A stretch of DNA of 64,000 bases from Ruminococcus sp. FC2018 (GTDB taxonomy: Bacteria; Bacillota; Clostridia; Oscillospirales; Ruminococcaceae): NCBI RefSeq assembly GCF_000621805.1, contig NZ_JHXH01000006.1:62001-126000 (forward strand). The letters run 5' to 3'. Position numbers and translations under genes: made by a program. The notes beneath the pieces are model-generated. The model searched no databases and was not told the DNA's origin. It saw only the letters and a program-made list of their open reading frames with translations. Of this stretch, positions 34,922 to 41,462 are shown in pieces; positions within the stretch are counted from its first letter, which is position 1, and the number at the start of each line of letters is the position of its first letter.

Positions 34922-35638
34922 TTACTTTGAATACTTGTTAACTATCTTTGTGGTTGCCTTGCCGGTCTGGATGTCGATAAATCTCACAAACAAAGATACC
35001 TTGTTATCCTCGTTAAGTGCGTTCCAAAGGTCATTTGTGAAAGTATCAATGTCGGTTGGGATCTCTATTTTTTCCGGCTCGCCCTCAAAGCTCGGCAGTG
35101 GGTTTCCGTCACCCATATAGGTGTGGATAAAGTGACCTGTGCCTGCAAGAGGAGTGGTGTATGTGAAGGTAAACCTTTCAACGCAGTCCGGGTTTCCGTC
35201 TGCGGACTTGATTATATTCATCGCATAGTTGTACTCACCGCCGCCAACGTGCATTATTCCGGAAATACGGGGAGTATAGTTCGGAGCGTCGTCCTCGTAG
35301 ATACGTGTCCTCAGGGACTGCTCAAAAGTCTGCTGATTGTCCATAAGCTCATAGATAGTGTCTGTCTGGTCGCCGTTGGTAACAATAGTCTTGTTGCCAA
35401 GAACTCTGACAGGGGAGTAGATGATAAGATGTGGGTCGGAGAGCTTGCTCGGGTCGGCAGCCTCTGTCTTTATGCCGTCAGCAGTCTCAGTGAAAACTCT
35501 GTTTCTTGAGTTTACGCTTCTGCCCATGATAAAGTAAGCCGTGACAGCGTTCTTTCCGTCAGCACTCTTGCCGATGATTATACCTCTTCCGGGGTAACTG
35601 TTTTCCTTTAAAGCCTGGTAGATATCAATAGTTTTCAT
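34922..35638 (-). CDS. purO: PurO-like IMP cyclohydrolase (archaeal-type family)
   Basis: The product is about 238 aa. It resembles the archaeal IMP cyclohydrolase PurO: an N-terminal YPGRGIIIGKSADGKNAVTAY, then RSVNSRNRVF, DPHLIIYSPVRVLGNKTIV, and NGDQTDTIYE, which aligns with the NGSHTDTI motif of the archaeal enzyme. PurO closes the FAICAR ring to IMP. Its presence next to a PurH lacking the cyclohydrolase half makes functional sense. The start at 35638 follows GGAGGGA. An in-frame ATG 20 codons upstream lies before that site. Family assignment is from memory of the motifs. Confidence 0.85.
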   Translation of the reverse strand: MKTIDIYQALKENSYPGRGIIIGKSADGKNAVTAYFIMGRSVNSRNRVFTETADGIKTEAADPSKLSDPHLIIYSPVRVLGNKTIVTNGDQTDTIYELMDNQQTFEQSLRTRIYEDDAPNYTPRISGIMHVGGGEYNYAMNIIKSADGNPDCVERFTFTYTTPLAGTGHFIHTYMGDGNPLPSFEGEPEKIEIPTDIDTFTNDLWNALNEDNKVSLFVRFIDIQTGKATTKIVNKYSK

Positions 35639-35657
35639 ATTCTTTCCCTCCAAAGTA

Positions 35658-35861
35658 TTATTTCTTTTTGCCGATGCGATTGAAAATCGGCAAAACAAGA
35701 CTTATTGTAGCGCCCATAACTGCCGGGTACATTATGTTCTTTCCGACTGTAAAGCTCCAGCTGCTTCTGGTTATGATCTTGCAGTATCCGAAATCAAACA
35801 GATTCCAGAATATAACGAATGTCAGAACAAAAAGTCCTATAGAGATCAGTCTGTTTTTCAT
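35658..35861 (-). CDS. 67-aa membrane protein in the purine operon
   Basis: The protein has two hydrophobic helices (about residues 4-22 and 42-60) and a basic C-terminus (NRIGKKK). It is not recognised. It lies between purN and purO, only 19 nt before the purO start. The ribosome site (GGAAAA) is weak. It may be a small accessory membrane protein. Confidence 0.55.
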   Translation of the reverse strand: MKNRLISIGLFVLTFVIFWNLFDFGYCKIITRSSWSFTVGKNIMYPAVMGATISLVLPIFNRIGKKK

Positions 35862-35936
35862 TTTTCATTTTCCGTTTTCATGTTAATGCAGTCCCACTTT
35901 TTGAATGGTCTTAACCGTATCATATCCTGTCGGATC

Positions 35937-36566
35937 TCATTTTTCAGCAACGTAAGCCTTGCCGTCCCTGATAAAGATCCTGTCCTGGCAGAAAAGCGAA
36001 ACAGCCTTTGGCAGCAGCTTCCACTCAACGTTTTCCATTATCCTGCGCTGCAAAGTTTCAGCAGTGTCATCGTTCTCAACGTTCACCGTTCCCTGAAGTA
36101 TTATCGCACCTGCGTCAGCCTTTTCATTCACGAAATGAATCGTTGCACCCGATACCTTGACTCCGTATTCAAGTGCTTTTTCATGCACCTTCAGTCCGTA
36201 GAATCCCTCGCCGCAGAAGCTTGGTATAAGGGCAGGATGAACATTTATTATCCTGTAAGGGTACGCCCTTGTAACGCATTCGTCAAGTATGGTCATAAAT
36301 CCTGCAAGCACCACAAGGTCAGCCTGCTGTCTGTTAAGCTCCGCAAGGATAGCCTCACTGTAAGCCTTGCTGTCGGCATATTCCTTTCTTGGTATCACAA
36401 CGGTGGGTATATCCGCTTTTTTTGCCCTTTCAAGCGCAAACGCACCCTCCTTTGAGGAGATAACGCAGCTGATCTTTCCGCCCTTTATTATGCCGCTTGC
36501 CTGGGCATCTATAAGAGCCTGTAAATTCGTTCCGCCGCCGGAAACCAGCACAACTATATTCTTCAT
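35937..36566 (-). CDS. purN: phosphoribosylglycinamide formyltransferase
   Basis: The product is about 209 aa from the ATG at 36566, which follows AAGGA. It formylates GAR using 10-formyl-THF. Visible motifs are VLVSGGGTNLQALIDA (phosphate loop), NVHPALIPSFCGEGFYG (catalytic Asn and His) and DAGAIILQ (catalytic Asp). The length and motif order are normal. It starts 19 nt after purM. Confidence 0.95.
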   Translation of the reverse strand: MKNIVVLVSGGGTNLQALIDAQASGIIKGGKISCVISSKEGAFALERAKKADIPTVVIPRKEYADSKAYSEAILAELNRQQADLVVLAGFMTILDECVTRAYPYRIINVHPALIPSFCGEGFYGLKVHEKALEYGVKVSGATIHFVNEKADAGAIILQGTVNVENDDTAETLQRRIMENVEWKLLPKAVSLFCQDRIFIRDGKAYVAEK

Positions 36567-36585
36567 ATCTTTGGTCCTTATCAAA

Positions 36586-37632
36586 TTATTCTGTTATAAC
36601 CACTCCGTAGTCGCCTTCGATAAGCTCACCGAGAATGTAAGCTTCCTCTCCTGCGGCTTTGAGCACCTCAACAGCCTTGTCGGCATCTGCCTTGTCGACA
36701 ACAACGGTCATACCAACGCCCATGTTGAATGTGTTGAACATATCTCTCTCGGGGATATTGCCCGTCTTTGCGATAAGGTCGAAGATCGGCAGGACCTGAA
36801 CGTTCTTTCTTGAGATCTTTGCAGAAAGTCCCTTTGGAAGGGATCTTGGAATGTTCTCATAGAATCCGCCGCCTGTGATGTGGGAAATGCTCTTGACATT
36901 TACACTGTCTATCAGGCTCATGATCGCCTTTACGTATATCCTTGTAGGTGTCAGAAGCACCTCGCCAAGGGTCTTTCCCCCAAGCTCGTCATATGTCTTT
37001 GCAAGGCTTTGTTCGTTTACGTCAAAAACCTTTCTTACAAGGCTGAAGCCGTTTGAGTGAACACCGCTTGACTTGATAGCGATCATAACGTCGCCTGCTT
37101 TCTGTGTGTCGGGCTTGATGATCTTGTCCTTGTCAACAACGCCCACAGAGAAGCCTGCAAGGTCGTAATCCTCATCCGGCATAAGTCCCGGATGCTCAGC
37201 GGTCTCGCCGCCGATAAGTGCACAGCCTGCCTGAACGCAGCCTTCCGCAACACCTGAAACTATCTTTGCGATCTTTTCGGGGTAATTCTTTCCGCAGGCT
37301 ATGTAGTCAAGGAAAAACTGTGGCTTTGCACCGCAGCAGATTATGTCGTTTACGCACATAGCAACGCAGTCGATACCCACGGTGTCATGCTTGTCCAGCA
37401 GAAAAGCGATCTTTATCTTTGTGCCTACGCCGTCGGTGCCCGAAACAAGCACAGGCTTTTTGATGTCCGTGATGTCAAGCTCGAACAAGCCGCCAAAACC
37501 GCCGATCCCGTCAACAACGCCCTTGGTAACTGTGCGTGCCACATACTGTTTCATAAGTTCCACAGCCTTGTATCCTGCGGTAACGTCAACTCCTGCATCC
37601 TTGTAGCTGTTTGAATAGCTGTTATTGTTCAT
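36586..37632 (-). CDS. purM: phosphoribosylformylglycinamidine cyclo-ligase (AIR synthetase)
   Basis: The 348-aa enzyme makes AIR from FGAM and ATP. It shows [54 protein letters not shown] and [12 protein letters not shown], all typical of PurM. The C-terminus (GDYGVVITE) is slightly short. The ribosome site is AAAGGA. It follows purF by 36 nt. The gene for the preceding enzyme (PurL) is not in this operon and must lie elsewhere. Confidence 0.96.
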   Translation of the reverse strand: MNNNSYSNSYKDAGVDVTAGYKAVELMKQYVARTVTKGVVDGIGGFGGLFELDITDIKKPVLVSGTDGVGTKIKIAFLLDKHDTVGIDCVAMCVNDIICCGAKPQFFLDYIACGKNYPEKIAKIVSGVAEGCVQAGCALIGGETAEHPGLMPDEDYDLAGFSVGVVDKDKIIKPDTQKAGDVMIAIKSSGVHSNGFSLVRKVFDVNEQSLAKTYDELGGKTLGEVLLTPTRIYVKAIMSLIDSVNVKSISHITGGGFYENIPRSLPKGLSAKISRKNVQVLPIFDLIAKTGNIPERDMFNTFNMGVGMTVVVDKADADKAVEVLKAAGEEAYILGELIEGDYGVVITE

Positions 37633-37668
37633 ATAACTTATCCTTTCGTTGTATGTGATATGCGGTTA

Positions 37669-39102
37669 TTATTCGCCGCAATGTTCTTTTCCGTTCCAAC
37701 AGTAGGTGCACAGCTTGCAGCCTTCAAGCTCCACTGCCTTGAAAGTGCCTTCGAGTGACTGGAATTCAAGGGATGTGAGTTCAAGCCTGCGGCATATCTC
37801 ATCTCTGAGGAGCCTGCCTCTTTCCGTGTTGGAATCGCTGTACTCGCTGATATATTTGACCCCTTCAACGCCCTCGTGCTCGTCGATTATCTGTCTTGCG
37901 ATAAGCTCAAGTTCCGAATTGCTGCGTGAGAAGTTCAGGTATTTGCAGCCGTACATTATCGGCGGACAGGCAGAGCGCATATGAACTTCCTTTGCGCCGT
38001 TTTCATAAAGGAACTCAACGGTTTCTCTCATCTGTGTGCCTCTTACGATGCTGTCGTCCACAAACAGCAGCTTTTTGCCTTTGATAAGGTCGTGAACGGG
38101 TATCAGCTTCATCTTTGCGACCTTGTTTCTCATTGACTGGTTGGTGGGCATAAAGCTTCTCGGCCAGGTCGGAGTGTACTTGATGAACGGTCTTGCAAAC
38201 GGTATGCCGCTTCGGTTTGCATAGCCTATCGCATGCGGAGTACCTGAGTCGGGAACGCCGCATACGTAGTCAACATCCGGCAGCCTGCCGTTTTTGATGT
38301 CGTTTTCCGCCATTATCATACCGTTTCTTATTCTCATGACCTCAACGTTCCTACCCTCGTATGTGGCATTGGGGTAACCGTAATAAGTCCATAAAAATGT
38401 ACAGATACTCATTTTGTCCGTACCCTCGGCAAGTATCTCATAGCCGTCCTTGTTCAGCTTGAGTATCTCACCTGCTTTCATCTCGTGGCAGGTCGTATAG
38501 CCCAGTTTCATGAAAGCGAAGTCCTCAAACGAGAAACAGAAACCGTCAGATCTTTTTCCTATGATTATCGGAAGCTTGCCTGCCTTGTCTCTTGCGCAGA
38601 TAACGGAATCCTTGAGCATGATGACCAGCGACATAGTTCCCTGTATCTTGCTCTGTGCATATCTGATGCCGTCAACAAAATTGTCTTTCTGTGCGATCAG
38701 CGCACCGATAAGATCTGCTGAGTTTATCGAACCGCTGCTCATAGCTTCAAAATTCGCACAGCCGTTGTGAAGAAGCTCGCCTGCGATAGCATCAGCATTA
38801 TGTATGACTCCTATCGAGCATATAGCATAAAGTCCCAGCTTTGAGCGCACCATGATAGGCTGAGGGTCGGTATCGCTGATACAGCCGACACAGACCTTTC
38901 CCCGCATAGTTTCAACATCTTTTTCAAATTTAGTACGAAACGGAGAATTTTCAATGCTGTGGATATTCCTCTGGAAGCCAAGCTCAGCGGAATAAGAGGT
39001 CATACCGCCTCGTCTTGTACCCAGATGAGTATGATAATCCGTTCCGAAAAATACGTCCTGGATGCAGTCATTAGCTGAAACTGCGCCGAAAAAACCACCC
39101 AT
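37669..39102 (-). CDS. purF: PurF-like amidophosphoribosyltransferase with degenerate glutaminase domain
   Basis: This 477-aa protein has a complete phosphoribosyltransferase half: VPDSGTPHAIGYA, PTNQSMRNKVAKMKL and the PRPP loop LLFVDDSIVRGTQMRETV. Cys234, Cys379/386 and Cys462/465 are placed like the Fe-S ligands of Bacillus PurF. The N-terminal glutaminase half is changed. It begins MGGFFGAVS where active PurF has Met-Cys-Gly. HLGTRRGGM replaces HRGQES, HNAD replaces HNGN, and VGCISD stands where RYST is expected. It probably cannot hydrolyse glutamine in the normal way. It may use ammonia or a partner. The ATG follows AGGTGA and purE by about 50 nt. Confidence 0.85.
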   Translation of the reverse strand: MGGFFGAVSANDCIQDVFFGTDYHTHLGTRRGGMTSYSAELGFQRNIHSIENSPFRTKFEKDVETMRGKVCVGCISDTDPQPIMVRSKLGLYAICSIGVIHNADAIAGELLHNGCANFEAMSSGSINSADLIGALIAQKDNFVDGIRYAQSKIQGTMSLVIMLKDSVICARDKAGKLPIIIGKRSDGFCFSFEDFAFMKLGYTTCHEMKAGEILKLNKDGYEILAEGTDKMSICTFLWTYYGYPNATYEGRNVEVMRIRNGMIMAENDIKNGRLPDVDYVCGVPDSGTPHAIGYANRSGIPFARPFIKYTPTWPRSFMPTNQSMRNKVAKMKLIPVHDLIKGKKLLFVDDSIVRGTQMRETVEFLYENGAKEVHMRSACPPIMYGCKYLNFSRSNSELELIARQIIDEHEGVEGVKYISEYSDSNTERGRLLRDEICRRLELTSLEFQSLEGTFKAVELEGCKLCTYCWNGKEHCGE

Positions 39103-39153
39103 AAGTAAATCACCTGAACCCTTTTTGATATGAATTTGCCCGAGATAACATCA

Positions 39154-39651
39154 TCAGATGTTCTTTAGTGTATCCTGAAGAGCAGCGTCCTTAGCTATTA
39201 CGCCGTCGATCATTTTCTGTTTTTCTTTTGCAAGCCTGGTTGCAAGCACCTCGTCCGACAGAGCAAGTATCTGTATCGCAAGGATAGCGGCATTTTTAGC
39301 CCCGTCGATAGCCACCGTAGCAACAGGTATTCCCGAAGGCATCATAACCGTTGCAAGAAGTGCGTCCATTCCGTCAAGTGCCGCCGACTTGCAGGGGATA
39401 CCGATAACAGGCAGTGTGGTGTGACCTGCAATAACTCCCGCAAGGTGAGCAGCCATTCCCGCTGCACAGATAATCACGCCGAACCCGTTTTCCCTGGCTT
39501 TTGCAGCAAATTCGCTTGCCAGAGCAGGGGACCTGTGTGCGCTCATAACGTGAGCTTCGTATTCAACGCCGTATGCTTTAAGCTCGTCGATAGCCTTTTT
39601 TACCACCGGCAGATCGCTGTCCGAGCCCATGATAACTGCAACTTTTTTCAA
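39154..39651 (-). CDS. purE: N5-carboxyaminoimidazole ribonucleotide mutase
   Basis: The 165-aa class I PurE has the signature [14 protein letters not shown], the catalytic His in SAHRSP, and [16 protein letters not shown]. It converts N5-CAIR to CAIR. The start is TTG at 39651, 9 nt after AGGAGG. No purK lies nearby, so it may act with a PurK encoded elsewhere. It is the first gene of the operon, directly after the terminator-bearing leader. Confidence 0.95.
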   Translation of the reverse strand: MKKVAVIMGSDSDLPVVKKAIDELKAYGVEYEAHVMSAHRSPALASEFAAKARENGFGVIICAAGMAAHLAGVIAGHTTLPVIGIPCKSAALDGMDALLATVMMPSGIPVATVAIDGAKNAAILAIQILALSDEVLATRLAKEKQKMIDGVIAKDAALQDTLKNI

Positions 39652-39958
39652 TTATATCAACCTCCTAATCTTTATTGTGTCGTCTGCGCAGCGTTGTGAG
39701 TGCTGAAAACAAAAAACTGCAACAAACCGTTGCAGTTTTCAAGCAGGTATACAGTACCTGCGTACAGACGTACTGTGTGTGGGCAAGGTGTGTGCATAAG
39801 CGGATTTGTGCGCAAACAAGCGGCGGTAAATGCCGAAGCAAGATCCGCTAAAAGCGTATGGAGTTGACAAACAGCCCTGTACCATAACGGCGCCCTCCAA
39901 GCACACATGTTCTGCCAAAGAGGCATATGCCCCGCACAACACAATTTTTAACATAATA
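39652..39958 (-). ncRNA. structured 5' leader of the purine operon (attenuator; class unknown)
   Basis: About 300 nt separate the predicted start of transcription (near 39952) from purE. On the minus strand it contains several strong inverted repeats. AGCGGAT and ATCCGCT (39799-39849) enclose GCTTCGGC. TGTGTGC (about 39901-39908) faces GCACACA (about 39789-39795), and GGGC faces GCCC outside this, giving a nested long-range fold. A GCAGGTA/TACCTGC hairpin (about 39742-39760) precedes an intrinsic terminator. I could not match it to the purine, PRPP, ZTP, THF or glutamine riboswitch consensus. A 6S-like RNA is another possibility. Confidence 0.55.
39711..39739 (-). terminator. intrinsic terminator in the purE leader
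   Basis: On the minus strand AAAACTGCAAC and GTTGCAGTTTT-type arms form a strong hairpin followed by T residues, about 60 nt before purE. Its place between promoter and gene indicates attenuation. Confidence 0.85.
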
Positions 39959-39987
39959 ATTGTACTATATTTGCCGGTAAATTTCAA
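39959..39987 (-). promoter_or_regulatory. sigma-A-type promoter of the purine operon
   Basis: On the minus strand TTGAAA (39987-39982) and TACAAT (39964-39959) are 17 bp apart. Confidence 0.72.
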
Positions 39988-40069
39988 CACCCGTACATAT
40001 AAAATTTAAGCAAACATCTTTAAAAATAATTGTGAATTATCACAATGGTGATTTAAAATGGAAAAAACT

Positions 40070-40306
40070 TTACAAAAAGCTGCTTGTGCCAAGACCGTTG
40101 TTGAGGCTGTGATCGGCAGTCATATTGTCCACAAGCTGCTGCATTTCCTCAGGTGAAGCGGCGACCGAGCTGTCCTTGATGAGCTTTTGCTTCTGTGCCG
40201 TGGTAAGCTTTGCAAAGGTGTCAAACGCAAGAGCGTTCTGTGCCATTGCCATAGACAGCCCCAAAGGTATGTCCTGAGGCGAGTACACAGGGTTTATCTT
40301 TTTCAT
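40070..40306 (-). CDS. 78-aa protein of unknown function
   Basis: This small soluble protein has a clear AAAGGAGA ribosome site 7 nt before ATG. Its sequence (YSPQDIPLGLSMAMAQN, then FAKLTTAQKQKLIKDS and SPEEMQQLVDNM) looks helical and real. I recall similar short proteins in Clostridia but cannot name a function. It is divergent from rsmA. The upstream region has a perfect ATTTCC-AC-GGAAAT palindrome at 40328-40341. Confidence 0.68.
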   Translation of the reverse strand: MKKINPVYSPQDIPLGLSMAMAQNALAFDTFAKLTTAQKQKLIKDSSVAASPEEMQQLVDNMTADHSLNNGLGTSSFL

Positions 40307-40327
40307 GTTTGTTCTCCTTTCTGTTTT

Positions 40328-40341
40328 ATTTCCACGGAAAT
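40328..40341. promoter_or_regulatory. palindrome upstream of the 78-aa gene
   Basis: ATTTCCACGGAAAT is a perfect 14-bp palindrome. A related TTCCACCGAA lies about 30 bp away. It may be a regulator site, but no regulator is known. Confidence 0.35.
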
Positions 40342-40408
40342 ATCCGCAGTGGGATTATTGTTCCACCGAAAATAAAGATTATTTGTGCAGATCCTGAAAA
40401 AAGATGTG

Positions 40409-40438
40409 TTGACACAATGCGGTGTAAAATGTTATAAT
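40409..40438 (+). promoter_or_regulatory. strong sigma-A-type promoter for rsmA
   Basis: TTGACA at 40409-40414 and TATAAT at 40433-40438 are 18 bp apart. Confidence 0.82.
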
Positions 40439-40466
40439 CAAATATCAGATTTTGGAGGTTGACAAA

Positions 40467-41327
40467 TTGGATAATTTGTGGAATATCGGTACCGTGAAAG
40501 CAGTCATGGAGCGACATGGTTTTACATTTTCAAAGGCTCTGGGACAGAATTTTCTGGTCAATCCCTCGGTCTGCCCGAAAATAGCACAGCTGGGCAACGC
40601 AAGAAAGGGCTTCGGTGTACTTGAGATAGGAACAGGTATAGGTGTGCTCACAAATGAGCTTGCCAAGGGTGCAGACAAGGTGGTGGCTGTTGAGATAGAC
40701 TCCAGGCTGATACCCGTGCTTGAGGAAACGCTTGCGGAATATGATAACGTTAAGATAATCAATGAAGATATAATGAAGCTGGATCTTGCCAAACTTATAA
40801 ATGACGAGTTTGCGGGACTTGAAGTTGCAGTGTGCGCAAACCTCCCTTACTATATTACCTCTCCCGTGATAATGGCTTTGCTTGAGCAGCGCCTTCCAAT
40901 AAAGACCATAACCGTTATGGTGCAAAAAGAGGCGGGCGCAAGGCTGTGCGCCAAAATGGGTACAAGGGAAATGGGTGCCGTTACCGTGGCGATAAACTAT
41001 TTTGCCACAGCAAAGGTGCTATTCAATGTTTCAAGAGGGAGCTTTATGCCACAGCCCAACGTTGACAGCTGCGTGGTGCAGTTTGAGCTAAGGGACAGTA
41101 CCCCCGAAGGGGTGAGCGACGAGAAGTTCTTTTTCAAAGTGGTAAGGGGGGCGTTCTCCCAGCGCAGAAAAACCCTTTGCAACTCTGTCTCATCGGCTCT
41201 GGGAGCGGATAAGGCATCGGTCATAAAAGCCATAGAGCTTGCCGGGCTTGATGCAAACGTCCGTCCGGAGAAGCTTTCCATGCAGCAGATGATTGATTTC
41301 AGCGAAAACCTGAGAAAGTTGATATGA
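40467..41327 (+). CDS. rsmA: 16S rRNA (adenine1518-N6/adenine1519-N6)-dimethyltransferase
   Basis: The product is about 286 aa. RsmA (KsgA) dimethylates two adjacent adenines in the 3' hairpin of 16S rRNA. It has SKALGQNFLVNP, motif I LEIGTGIGVLTNELA, motif IV NLPYYITSP and the C-terminal RRKTLCNSV. The start is TTG at 40467, 7 nt after GGAGGT at 40454-40459. An upstream in-frame TTG at 40452 overlaps that site and is rejected. Loss of this enzyme gives kasugamycin resistance in other bacteria. Confidence 0.96.
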   Translation: MDNLWNIGTVKAVMERHGFTFSKALGQNFLVNPSVCPKIAQLGNARKGFGVLEIGTGIGVLTNELAKGADKVVAVEIDSRLIPVLEETLAEYDNVKIINEDIMKLDLAKLINDEFAGLEVAVCANLPYYITSPVIMALLEQRLPIKTITVMVQKEAGARLCAKMGTREMGAVTVAINYFATAKVLFNVSRGSFMPQPNVDSCVVQFELRDSTPEGVSDEKFFFKVVRGAFSQRRKTLCNSVSSALGADKASVIKAIELAGLDANVRPEKLSMQQMIDFSENLRKLI

Positions 41328-41337
41328 TATTTTAATG

Positions 41338-41359
41338 CCGTCACATTTGTGGCGGTTTT
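41338..41359 (+). terminator. intrinsic terminator after rsmA
   Basis: CCGTCAC pairs with GTGGCGG around ATTT, followed by TTTT. Confidence 0.75.
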
Positions 41360-41462
41360 GCTTTTTAAAACGACATTTTTCACTCTATATCACCTATATA
41401 ATAATACTGTTGTAAAAAAACGGATGTTCAATATCTCGGACAACGAAAGGTGATGTGTGAAA

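Noticed and set aside
37669-39102. PurF as a frameshifted or mis-started gene with the true Cys further upstream
   Set aside because: The ATG has a ribosome site (AGGTGA), and the Gly-Gly start is followed by the normal glutaminase fold order. Several other active-site positions are also changed, so a start error does not explain it.
39652-39958. Guanine/adenine, ykkC/PRPP, ZTP, THF or glutamine riboswitch upstream of purE
   Set aside because: I looked for the consensus core of each and found no acceptable match. An Rfam scan would decide.
41360-41462. Spo0A boxes upstream of spoIIE
   Set aside because: The best match to TGTCGAA on either strand (TGTCGTT near 41370) has only five of seven bases and is not repeated.
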